A stretch of DNA of 52,503 nt. Origin: Rhizoclosmatium globosum. Lineage: Eukaryota; Chytridiomycota; Chytridiomycetes; Chytridiales; Chytriomycetaceae. Location: positions 1 to 52,503 of the forward strand of contig MCGO01000246.1 in the NCBI GenBank assembly GCA_002104985.1, read 5' to 3'. Each line of letters begins with the position of its first letter. The first letter of the stretch is position 1. Shown in pieces: positions 1 through 10,141 of the stretch. The translations under genes were made by a program, and so were the position numbers. The notes beneath the pieces were generated by a model. It was not told the DNA's origin. It saw only the letters and a program-made list of their open reading frames with translations, and searched no databases.

Positions 1-1999
1 GCTGGAGGCGGGCTTCCCACTGAGATTGAGACCCGGATGTTTCCTGCCTTTGACTGCAAGGACTCTTCGTCAAAGGCCGTGGATAATCTTATTCAATGGC
101 TGGGTGAAAATGCAGGCACTGACAAGTACACAAATGTTGTACTTCTTGGGCATTCGATGGGCGGATTGTTGAGTGTTGATGGTAATAACCCAACTCGTGG
201 GCCTTCCCTTATTAACCTCTTCTGTGATAGCCCACAGACAGCTTCGTCCCCAAATCAGTAATGTTGTTGCCATATTTGCATTTTGATTCACCCTTCTTTG
301 GACTCCATACTCACGCTGTGACGGACGCTCCAACTTCCCTTCATTCCGCGGTCATGTCCCAGATTCCAGACGTGGAAACCCGAACAGCTGCCCTGGAGTC
401 TATCACTGCTGTATCAAAGTCTGCATATTCGTCTGCTGCCAGTTCTTCCTACTCTCTAATGACCAGACTCCACGCATCTGCACTGGATGCATCATCTTCC
501 CTCCTCTCTTCACTCCCAGACACTGCAACGCTCCAAAAAGCTGCAACATCAACATCTTCTCATATCATAAATACTTCACAGCAAGCATACACCTCTGCTG
601 CAAAAGTACTCCCACTTGACCAAGCTGCCACGCTGGCATCGAATGCAACTCAAGCTGTTGTAGGCACATCGTACTCAACAGCAAAATCAATGGCTGAACG
701 TACCGGAATTCCATTTGTTGAGCCTGAGGATGCTCTCAAAATGTCTCAACAGTTGGCGTCAACTGCATATGATGGGGCTGTGTCTGGTGCCAAGACAGTG
801 TACGATACCTCAGCAACTGTTTATAGCACTGCATCAAAGGCTGCAGAAAAGATTCCTACAGGTGCTGCTGTTGTCGCGGCGGGAACTGTCGCCGCCACAG
901 CTGGCGCGGCTGGTCTCGTTGCTGCGGAGGCACTAGCAACTGTCGGCGTGGTAGGAAGTGCGGCAGCAGTTGCGACAGCTGGAGTTGTTGGTGGCGCAGC
1001 ATTAGTCACAGCAGGAGGAGTTGTGGGAGGTCTCGTGGCAGCCAACAAAATCAGAAACGTGATGAACAAGACAGCGCCAACTTTATCCGTTGTTGGCGGT
1101 ATCTCTGATAGTGAAGATGAGGAAGAGCCTGTGAAGGAACCTGTCGTTCAGGTACCTGCAGTGGAGACACCGCCAGAAACTAAAGTCGAAGATACGAAGC
1201 TCTCTGAAGTTCAAGAACGCCGCCAGCAATTACAGCGGGAAAGTGAAACGCGTCAAAAAGCTCTCGAGGCTAAAATGGCGGAACTGAACGGCGGTGCTGT
1301 GGTATTAGGGGAATCCGAAGTCAGTTTCGCAAACGAAATTATGTCGATGAGTCGGTGGATATTCCTCTGGAAACAGCCGCACCTGAAGTCACTGAAGCTA
1401 CAACTATCGAGATTATTACCTCAACAATCAAGGCTAGACCAATTCTGACGACAGCGGCTGTCACGATTGGTGGTGCGGCGTTAGCAACAAGTGCATATGT
1501 AGCGTATTTCTACACTGGTGGTCTTATCAGTCTCGCAGCTCCAGCCGCACGGTCAATTGCTGTTGGATGGGTCATGTCACAAGTTACAGAAGGCGGAAAA
1601 CACTTGAAATTCCTGTACCCACTTTGGGGAGAAAGTCGATCCTCTTGCGAAAAGCGTCTCAAGTATGTCCAAGAAAAGATTCAAGAAGATAAGCTCGTGT
1701 TTAGGTGTTTCTATCTTGAACTACCGCCAATTCCAGACCCCAAAAAGGATGCGAGTGTAACACCTGAAACTGAAAAGCCAGCTGTTGTGAGGACATTCAT
1801 CAAACCACCTCCAGAGTCGGTTTCGGATTTGTTTACTCCAGTACAGATGGATGTGTTGGACTTGCAAGATGTTGTGACGGCTCACGTTTCTATGTTGCGA
1901 AGAACTTCAAACATTGGAATGTATTGGTACTTGGTTGATGAGACAGCTCGAAGCTTGAGTGCACTCTTAACTAAATTAGAAGGCCAAAAAGAGGCCTAA
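1..1999 (+). CDS. Alpha/beta hydrolase-like (DUF676-type) protein, 5' truncated, with two apparent frame breaks
   Basis: The window opens inside this gene. Exon 1 (1-181) contains the nucleophile elbow GHSMGG; a 49-nt intron (182-230, gtaata...tag) follows, and exon 2 runs to the TAA at 1997-1999. After the intron the frame reads RPQISNVVAIFAF and then meets a stop, while the expected continuation DSPFFGL lies one base out, at the T-run 281-284. A second shift is needed near the G-run 1308-1311 to reach the C-terminal block (GKHLKFLYPLWGE ... HVSML). A 32-nt intron at 1320-1351 could also explain the second break, but its acceptor would be GAG. Fungal members of this family have the same order: lipase-like N-terminus, FDTPYFGL-like motif, Ala/Gly-rich middle, and an FVGCLW-like C-terminal block. 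Here the Ala/Gly/Val-rich hydrophobic stretch is about 860-1050. The substrate is unknown. I am fairly sure of the family and not of the biochemical role. Confidence 0.7.
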
Positions 2000-2187
2000 G
2001 TGTCTTGTGTAGAACAATAAAGCAAACAGATTGATTTCAAAGCTTCAGGGATAGTTTTATCTATTCCCTCTATAACTAGTACGTAAATACTCATTTAGTT
2101 TTTCAGTAAAAGTCGCGCTATTCGAATTCGGTTGTGCTTTTGTCTCCCGCGTCAACTTGAATTAAAACAACCAAAACTCTCCCAAAA

Positions 2188-4428
2188 ATGGACGCATTGG
2201 TCCAAGTGCATCAAGAAGAATGTACTAATACAGAAGACGATGTGTTACAAGTCGTTGATTCAAGCCAAGACGAGGAGGTACGACCGTAGTGGTTTTGATT
2301 ATCCGTTCACTATTTATCACTGACGCACGCATATAACAACTCCCACATCATCGCTTCTGATACTGAAACGATATTATCATTTCTAACACGCTCTTCTTTG
2401 TCAGGTTTCATCGCCATCTGACGACCCTTTCAACCCTTTCAACTTGAAGTTCCTGGGTCCAGCACTTCCACCACCAGAGGACACGCTTCCAACTTTTAAC
2501 GCAAAACTAGAGCAGTTTAGTGTGAATGAAGCCGCTGTTGCTCATGTTCCATTTGGTCAAGTTGGCGATTCTTCGGACACTCTCATCGACGACGAGCATC
2601 TAACCTTTACACAAGCCGAATCCGAACAACCTCTTCCACTTAACGAATCCGAAGATGTGGATGGAATGGAATGCGATCCTCCAGCTTCGACCCCTTCCTC
2701 GCCACTCAACAAACAAACTGATTTTTCGCCACCCACTTTCACCCAAGAAAATGCTGAACCAACCACGGAGCCCCAAGTCGTAGCCGTCCCTCTCCTCAAA
2801 CGCGCAGTTGTTGCTCCAATTTCTCAGACAACTGAATCCCGTAGCCAGTCCAAACAAAAGTTCCAGTCTGCCTTGTCCAATGCAGTCAACTGGGGTGCTG
2901 TTGCAATGGAGGAGCCGTCCCGCCATGACCCCCTTGGTGGCCTTAATCGCCTCGCTATCTCTGATTACGAGAAAGTCCTTGCTCCCGAATTTGAAGGTCT
3001 CGGCCAAAAGGCTGGCGAACGCTGGGAAGAACACAAAAACTCGTTGGGAATTTTCACTACTGTTAGCATTTATGGTCAGAGGATTGATGAGTTGAAAAAA
3101 TACGGTATGGGTTTCAACCGAGATATGAGTGGAGGCATGGGCGGTGGTATGGGAATCAGAAATGCTGGAATGAGTATGGATCGTGGAGGTGGTGGTGGTG
3201 GCGGCGGAGCTAGAATGGATTACGAGCAACGCGGACGAGACCAGCAACAACGCGATCCAAGAGACCATTATAATGACGACGTGCGTGCAAGCAGTGTCCA
3301 AAGTCGTCGCGGGGGCTATTCCGTTCCAAACTCACGTGGTAACGAAGGAAGAGGTGATGCTCGTGGTGGCAGTACCTATGGTAATTCTGGAGACGCTCGT
3401 GGAGATGGAGGATATAATGCTCGAAACTCTAGTTATAGCGGCAACTTTGAAGCCCGCGGAAACTTTCCAAGCCAACAGCCCCAAGGTGTCGACGCCAACT
3501 CTGGCTATTCTGCCAGCAGCTCTAAGAATCAAGCTCTTCCTCAAGGAACTTATGGTAATGCTGATTGGGACTCAGCCTATGATACTCCTTCCAACCAAAC
3601 TGCCCATGTATTTCAACAAGCTACCGCGTCCTTCGATCAAACTCGCAAATATGATATGAACGAATTGAAAGCTATTGGTCAAAAGCAAGTTCCCGCCCCA
3701 TTTAAAGATGTTCCGTATCTTTACGTCGGACCTGAACCTGTTGTAGTGCGCGAACCACCAGTGCCTATCCGTTCTAAAAACCCAACTAGGTATTTACTGC
3801 TTTTTTACTTGATTTCATTGACTCTGCTCATATTCTTAGCACTGGCCAAGACTCTCGCAATACCCCAGCCCAATCTAGTAACAACGAAATGCCTGACATT
3901 CCAAGGTATATTGGTCTCGAGTTGTATATCTCTAGTTTCTGAAATACATTTAACGCTTCCAGCCTTCTGGCCAAGCGCACAGTTGACCTTGACGCTCCCA
4001 AAGTTCCATTCCAACCAAAGCACGTTTTCTTGAGCGGTGATGGTGTATACAACCCAAAAGCTGGCCGTGCAGCCGGTGGAATGCAAAATCAACAAGGACA
4101 AGGTGGAATGCAGCAGCAAAGACAGCCACAAGGATTTGTAGGCTACGGAGGAGGTGGAAATTCTGGGGGAATTGTGCATAACCAACAACAAGGCGGTATG
4201 CCACAACAGGTACAAAAGGGCGAAATTGGCAGTGGAGAAAACAGAGGAAGTTATGGCGGTGGTGACAGAGATAGTAGTGGTTTTGGCAGCGGCGGTGGAG
4301 CGAAAGGTGTTCCAGCTCATCGTGGTGGTTTGTATCAAGGAGGTGGAGACGATGCTGGAATTTATAAAGGCGGAAGTGCTCCCGTATTTGCAAGCAGTGG
4401 ATCGGATGATGTTGATGAATGGGCATGA
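2188..4428 (+). CDS. Gly/Arg/Gln-rich low-complexity protein, function unknown
   Basis: Four exons, 2188-2277, 2405-3789, 3840-3905 and 3963-4428, give about 668 residues. The phases fit (0, 2, 2) and the donors are gtacga, gtattt and gtatat. The start ATG follows an AT-rich leader. The N-terminal third is acidic and Ser/Pro-rich. A conserved-looking block (WGAVAMEE ... YEKVLAPEFEGLG ... SIYGQRIDELKKYG) precedes a long Gly/Arg/Asn/Gln-rich stretch with RGG/GGG-type repeats. A second ordered block, PAPFKDVPYLYVGPEPV, is followed by VFLSGDGVYNPKAGR and a Gly/Gln-rich tail ending in DDVDEWA. This composition is typical of RNA-binding or condensate-forming proteins, which is inference. I see no RRM or zinc finger, and I do not recognise the family. 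Confidence 0.75.
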
Positions 4429-5913
4429 TCACACGTTGTGTATCTGCAGTCCTTCGCGTGTATTCCTTCCTCCTAGTTATTATCAATTTATTGCTTGACT
4501 TCAAAAAATATCTTTATTATTCTGAATTCTTCGCTACGAGACGAGAATCAAATGTCCCTCAAAATCAAGAAGACCAAAGCATACTTTGATAGTCTGTCTG
4601 AAGTAAATGACACCCCTGTGGAATCCGGTAGAGTTCAAGGCGGTAGTTTGTAGGCCAGCGGTAAAGCATTGGTGGAGTCTCTAGAATGGTTTATTTAATC
4701 AAGAACACGCGGTCGAAGTGACAAGCACTTACTTGGTACGAAAATCTAACAGAAATAAAATACACGGTAAGTATCTGGGATAAGCGGAATTTTAACGTAA
4801 GGAAAATGATCTGATAAATTATACAATCAAAACCTTTATTTGCTCTGCTTTACTACGCATTCTATTAATAATCAATCTATGAAGAAAAGAAGAAAGGTCG
4901 CGGTACACAATCCCAAGGACACCATTCCATGAATCAAACTCAAGAAGCAACGCCCGCATCTCAGTCGCATCTGCAACTTCTTATTTTCTAATACTTTCCA
5001 TCATATTCCATTTTGCTTTTCTTGGTACCGTTGATGCTACCTCGCCACAAGTATTCACATTCGTCATTAGCACAACCACCCAAGCTCGATGCCTCAACGG
5101 AATCGTTCGCGAGAATCTTTTGTGCCAAGCTTGCAACCATCTCAATGATTTTTGGCTCGGTGGTTTAAGCGCAAAAATATCTGAACGATGTTCTTCTGGA
5201 ATGCTATTCTGGAGGTGATATTTTAAGAGAACATAAATATCAAAAACACTTCATACGTACATAATATGATCAGTATTATGGATTCAATTAGCTTCAGAGG
5301 AGAAATAAAAGGCTTTGAAACATTGGAAGACATTCTTGGCTTGAGCTTGAAAAAGGATATGAAGCCAAACCGTTTAGTTTCATTTCTCCTGAACTTAATA
5401 AGATCACCTTTCTCTGGATAGAATACAGCAATTCCCCTCTTGCTCCCAAGCTATTAACTTGGAATAAGACTCGATCATATTGCCTCCTTTTGTTTTGATA
5501 TCTGATGGTTGAGATAACAATGCGTTAGAATAAAGTTAGAAATGTGAATGATTGCCATGACAGCAGATGTGACGCATTTGATAATTTATATAATTTCCAG
5601 TAAGAAGGGTGCACACATAAATACGTAAATAAATAGAAGCTCTAACCTTTTTCCAATGAATTGATAGCATGCTGGTGAACAGGGTGGTATGTTTGGGATA
5701 TATGAATTTGAAATGGAAGGATTGCTGGCTAACAACGCAGCGCCAAGCACAACAAATAATCTTTCGAATTGACGCTGCTGTCCATAATTCTCTTCAAGCG
5801 GACTAACTTTGCTTCAACTTCTTTTGTTGGGTCTAAGTCCCTGATTTGAAAGTGGTGGTAATATGGGAGCTCAACAACACACCCTCCCCACTGCACCCAA
5901 CATAAATACTAAA
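4429..5913. other. Long interval without an intact gene
   Basis: About 1.5 kb of AT-rich sequence between the Gly-rich protein gene and the tRNA. It contains the decayed gene copy at 4880-5400. A 33-codon ORF at 4552-4653 begins with a good-looking ATG but has no recognisable content. A minus-strand open stretch around 5720-5860 (reading DLDPTKEVEAKLVRLKRIM before a stop) looks protein-like and could be another gene remnant. I could not connect it to anything. Confidence 0.5.
4880..5400 (-). pseudogene. Decayed copy of the orphan gene at 13640-14848
   Basis: Read on the minus strand, this stretch contains pieces of the 307-residue protein encoded at 13640-14848, in the same order but in three frames. 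5155-5070 reads IIEMVASLAQKILANDSVEA (parent: IVEMVARLAHKILEHDPVEA). 5068-5031 reads MTNVNTCGEVAST (parent: VTNVNAYGGGAST). 4980-4922 reads EVADATEMRALLLEFDSW (parent: EVADASEMRALLVEFDSW). Upstream, 5230-5160 resembles the start of parent exon 5, and about 5390-5300 resembles parent exon 4 at nucleotide level. Stops and single-base shifts separate the pieces, and no open frame joins them. The parent-like first exons are not visible. A broken paralogue is the simplest reading. Confidence 0.7.
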
Positions 5914-5985
5914 AGGACCGGGCGGGGGTTGATCCCGCGACCTCGGGATTTGCAGTCCTACGCTCTACCACTGAGCTACCAGTCC
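5914..5985 (-). tRNA. tRNA-Cys (anticodon GCA)
   Basis: The minus strand folds as a tRNA. The 7-bp acceptor stem pairs GGACTGG with CCGGTCC (one G-U). The D arm contains the A-box-like TAGCTCAGTGG. The anticodon loop CTGCAAA has GCA at 5953-5951, and the T stem is GCGGG/CCCGC. Discriminator base 73 is U (5914), a known identity element of tRNA-Cys. No intron is present. Oddities are an A28 x C42 mismatch in the anticodon stem and a T loop of ATCAACC, with A instead of T at position 54. Confidence 0.9.
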
Positions 5986-6195
5986 GTCGTTGTTGAAAAG
6001 GTATTGTAATACTAGCATGAAAATTCTTGGAATATTCCTTTTTAGCTTATTTTTTTCATTATAATTATTATTATCTGTTGTATTTTAAAAAACGTGTGAG
6101 TACATCTAGATTTGGGAATATATGAGCCATTCTGCCAAACCTTTCAAAAAACGTAAATGCTGCTTAAAATTCATGTGTTTATTTTCTTTAAGACT

Positions 6196-7823
6196 TCACG
6201 ATAAGCTCATTTTACTCAAATGATCCTGTGCTCCTCCCATATTTAACAACTGTCCGAACTGTGGCCCACCCGATGTATTTCCATTGGGGGTAACAGCGCC
6301 ACCACTACTTGCCACATGCATACTTCCTCGTGGACTCGCAACCACAACATTCGCACCACCGCCAAACACTACACCGACGCGTGGACTTCCTGGTGGGACT
6401 GTCGCGTTTGATCCAAAGATGCTGACGCCAGACGCTGACGGTGTTGAAATGTTTCGGTCTCCTGCCATAGAACCTGCAGACGATGCTGATGTGCTTCGAC
6501 GCATCATTGGAGAACCCATATGGCCGGAGAGCATGAGACCCATTACAGGGCCAGGGAGTAGAGGTTGTTGGATTCCTTGCATTTGATTTGAACTGGAGAA
6601 GTACGGATGATTGTGGAAGTGGTGGTTATGGTGATGGTGTGGGGTTGTTGGATTCAGATTTAGATTGGATGAAGCCCCTGCAGCGGTCGTCGTAATTGAT
6701 GGTGCTACAGTTGTTGTTGGTGTTGTGATTAAATGCGGTGCCAGTGGTTGCTGCCATGAGACGGAGGGACTGTTTGGAATTGACATAGGTTGTGTTTGGG
6801 GTGACATAAACATTGCTGTTGAGGTTGGAGATGTAGGAATCACAGTAGAATTATTTCGTCGTTTGTAAGGTTCATATCGGTCCTCGGAATTTATGCTTAC
6901 TTGAGAGCAAGTTAATCCAAGAAGTATACAAGACAAGCTTACATTTTCGTTTGTTTTTTCCAACAACTGGCGACATTATCATCATGGAAGTGTGCGTGCT
7001 CGGAGACATGATAGGCGATGCCGTTTCATAATGACGATATACAATCTGTGTATATTGTGTGAGTCACAGAGTCCGAAATACAGCTACTACGCAACTGAAT
7101 TCTCTGGATTTAGTTTTGATGTATGTGACGCGTAGGATGCCGGGTCCTTTACGTGGGCATTGGGGATAGGAATCGTTCTTGGCAGAGGAACAGTAGTCTC
7201 CAGAAGAACCTCATCCAATCCAAGACTAGTTGCTTCTGTGGGTGACTGCATAGCAGAAGAATCAACAATGGCAGGGTTAATGCGGTTTAGGAAGTTCATT
7301 GTGGCGTTCTCATGGGCCAATTCCTCATCAAAAGGCCGGGCTTCACGCTAGAATGAAATATTTAGTGTATGTTTCAGAGAAGAAGGAGGGGCACCTTAAT
7401 TAGAGTAGCGACACGCGAGATGTTATTTGGATTTGAGCGAGTTGTTGATGAGCGCTTTGGGTTCGCAGCATCGCAGAGCATCGGCGACGGCGGCTCTTCG
7501 TCATCGATTTCCTGGCGCAGGGCCGAAGAAGCGGGCGCCGTTGAATGCGTTGTTGTGGCAGAGGCTAAAGTGGTTGGCATCCGCGCAAACTGCCGCCGCA
7601 TCGACGCTCCGCCGCTCGTCGCATTCGCTGGCGCAGCACTAGCGTTTGTTGTCGCCGCCACGCTGGATCCTGCGCCGCTGTTGGAGGAAGAAACCTCTGC
7701 GGCCGACTTCGAGGGAGAGGTCATTCGCCGCCGTCGCGCGTCATGGTCACGCTGCTGTTCTTCGTCTTCGCTGTCGGTGTCACAAGACTCGGATGATGAG
7801 TTGGATGCTCGCCGTCTACGCAT
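6196..7823 (-). CDS. Ser/Thr/Pro/Asn-rich protein with RYEPYKRR motif, probably nuclear, function unknown
   Basis: Exons on the minus strand are 7395-7823, 7153-7347, 6943-7045 and 6196-6899. Phases are consistent (0, 0, 1) and donors are gtgccc, gtaaag and gtaagc, giving 476 residues. The start ATG opens MRRRRASNSSS. The N-terminus is Arg- then Ser/Asp/Glu-rich. The middle includes MNFLNRINPAIVDSS. Exon 3 ends in the basic stretch GKNKRK, directly followed by SINSEDRYEPYKRR, which looks like a nuclear localisation and protein-binding motif. The rest is Ser/Pro/Asn/His-rich with several SP and SPR sites, which suggests phosphorylation (inference). The C-terminus QFGQLLNMGG ... LSKMSLS is short and ordered-looking. 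I do not recognise the family. Confidence 0.7.
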
Positions 7824-7940
7824 AGTTCAATTTGGACTGATGTGGCACAATCTTGTTCCAACTCAATTACCACAGAATTATAAATAATAAGTATATTTAT
7901 TCATGAAGAGAAGAAGGAAAGAAGGCAGCTGCTATACTAC

Positions 7941-8228
7941 TCAGTCCATGCTTGTATCTGCCTCCGTGATTTCGTCAGAATCCTCTTCAACCTCATCATC
8001 ATCTTCAAAAGCCACAGCAACGGAACCAGAAGTCGTTCTGACTGCAAGGGTTCCAGTGACAAAACCGGACGCAGGGTTTGTGGAGAGCGTTTTACTGACA
8101 ATCGCAGCTTGAGAGAATCGTTGTAGCCCAGTCGACGAAGTCACGGCTTGCGGTACTGGCAATGCAAGAGTTTCTTTTGCGAGTAGCAGAAGAAGACAGG
8201 TCAGGGTCAGAGAAGATGTGATTGTCAT
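7941..8228 (-). CDS. Small secreted protein, unknown function
   Basis: A single-exon frame of 95 residues. It starts MTITSSLTLTCLLLLLAKET, a clear signal peptide with a probable cleavage near LALP. The mature part is Thr/Ser/Val-rich. The last 25 residues are strongly acidic (EDDDEVEEDSDE). There are no Cys residues in the mature part and no recognised domain. It is separated by about 120 bp from the upstream gene on the same strand. It could be a secreted or cell-wall protein; nothing shows a target. Confidence 0.65.
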   Translation of the reverse strand: MTITSSLTLTCLLLLLAKETLALPVPQAVTSSTGLQRFSQAAIVSKTLSTNPASGFVTGTLAVRTTSGSVAVAFEDDDEVEEDSDEITEADTSMD

Positions 8229-8429
8229 TTGGGAAGAGGGAAGGGATTGTTTGAGTTTATCAACAGCACATGGAAGTTAGCTTTATAGCAGTTTTGACTG
8301 GAAGGGGATGAAAGAGGTCAACTTGAAGGGATGTGCGGAAGGGGTTCACCAAAAGAAACATAAAAGAACCTTGATGAAACTTCTACAGAAACTTCTATTA
8401 TCAAACCCCTTTTATTGGAAATCTGGTAT

Positions 8430-10046
8430 TTAATCAATCTTATTGACGGAAGCAGCCTTCTTCAACGGAACGCGTTCTTCCTTTGAGGCAGGTGGTTCAT
8501 CGCTGAGCAAAAAGTAAAGAAGAGCAACTACAACGGCAACTCCCCCAATAGCGACCACGTATGGGTACATTACGATAAATTCCTATGCCGAAATATTAAA
8601 TAAAAATAGACAGTATGAATATCGACTCACAACGACTGGTTTCATGACCTTCTCGAACTTCTTGGCAAAGGCACCAACCATACCATTGATATGGGTTCCT
8701 TTCAATTTACCCTCTACGATCTTATGAATGTTTTCAACTAGAGCATCTTTTTCAAGTTCGAGGTCGGCGCCGGCTCCATCTTTGCGATACAATTCTTCTT
8801 CCTTTGGATCCAAAACAACAACCTTGGGAAGCTCGTCGACACTCTTGATCCCGTAAGCTCTGCTAATATACTCAGCCTTTTCTTTTCCGTCAATCCAAGT
8901 GAAAACAACGTTTTTCTTGCTGTTGGTTGAGTATTTGGAAGTTCCCCAAGCACGAGCTGCAAGACGAAGACGGTCAATTTGTGGGGAATCATTGCCATTA
9001 AAGATTCCAAGGACAACAAGCTTATCAGATCCATGGGTACCCATAATTTCACGAGAGTTTGCATCAGTAAGAGCTGGAACGAGGGGGTGTTTGTTGTCCA
9101 AAATCCATGTACGAAGAGATTGTTGCTTGGGACAATGTAAATAATTTTCTTCAGATAAATCGCTCTTACCTGTTTGGTTTCAGCCAACGGCGTCAATGGA
9201 GGGTTGTAGACCTTTTGATCCATCCCACCGTCCTTGGAAACAACAAGCAGTGGAAGTTCATTTTGGTGATCATCAGGAATACGGAAGAGCTTCTTGGCAG
9301 CCTCATAATCTGGAGTGATGTAGATAGGAGTGAGAGTTTGAACCGACGCAGCAACCTTCAAGAAGTTGGTCTGATGGATGAATGGTTAGAGCAGGAACAA
9401 CTTCAAAAAGGATTACCCACAAGATGAGCATCAGAAAGAGATGCGCTATCATAAACATAGATGAACACGACGTCCTTTGCTTTCATGAGGTTCTTAATTT
9501 CCTTTGACTTCACAACTGTGACAACAGGCTCATTGAACTTTTCAATGAAGCCAGTGAGGCCCTCCACAGTTCTCCGACCGGAAAAATCAATAGCTCCCAA
9601 TTCAGTCACATACTTAAGTGATGGATAACCACGGATCCCGAGCTTCTGACAAACCCGCCCCTCAGTCGTGCAATCAACCTCTCCCACATTAGCCTTTCCT
9701 CTCATATCATACGCGAACTCTTCCCAAATAGGAGCCAAGTTTTTGCAGTGTCCACACCAAGGGGCGTAAAACTTGATGAAGTACGGGTCCTTGGTGTCCT
9801 CATCGTACGTGGCAGCTTTGAGAACCTTGTTTTCACCCTGAGGATTCACTGGCTTTGACGGCGAATTAACTTTGGCAGCGAGAGACTTTGCATGGGCGAT
9901 AGCGGCATCGAGCTGATTTCAAATGTTTAGTACCGTGTTGAAAGATTGAGACCTGGCGGCTGTCAAGATAACTCAACTGAATCGTCTGCAGACGCAAATG
10001 CCGCAAGAAGAACTGCGGCTACAGTTGGAAGTGTGATGAACCGCAT
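8430..10046 (-). CDS. ER transmembrane protein disulfide isomerase, single thioredoxin domain (TMX3-like)
   Basis: Five exons, 9978-10046, 9422-9912 (the last base could be 9421), 9170-9370, 8631-9125 and 8430-8582, give about 469 residues. Exon 1 encodes a signal peptide (MRFITLPTVAAVLLAAFASA). Exon 2 holds one thioredoxin domain with active site WCGHC (FYAPWCGHCKNLAPIW) and cis-Pro context GYPSLK. Two redox-inactive thioredoxin-like domains follow (TPIYITPDYEAAK ..., VVVLDPKEEELYRKDG). The last exon encodes a membrane span (PYVVAIGGVAVVVALLYFLL) and a short cytosolic tail that is basic at KK. One active domain plus a C-terminal anchor matches TMX3/PDI-type ER oxidoreductases that form and rearrange disulfides during folding. 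The first donor is GTTGAG, not GTRAGT. Confidence 0.9.
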
Positions 10047-10141
10047 TTTGGGAGCTTTTTCTCTGCGAACGCCACCTCCGTCACAACCAATTTATTCAGA
10101 GAAGGAGAAAAGGAAAGAGAAATATTAATAGAATGTTGCAA

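Noticed and set aside
2600..3301. Long minus-strand open frame opposite the Gly-rich gene
   Set aside because: Antisense shadow of repetitive Gly/Arg codons, without splice or start context.
4552..4653. 33-codon ORF MSLKIKKTKAYFDSL
   Set aside because: Too short and without context to call a gene; mentioned only as a possibility.
7369..7887. Plus-strand frame of 172 codons
   Set aside because: Antisense to the GC-rich exon 1 of the 6196-7823 gene, whose splice phases and motifs support the minus strand.
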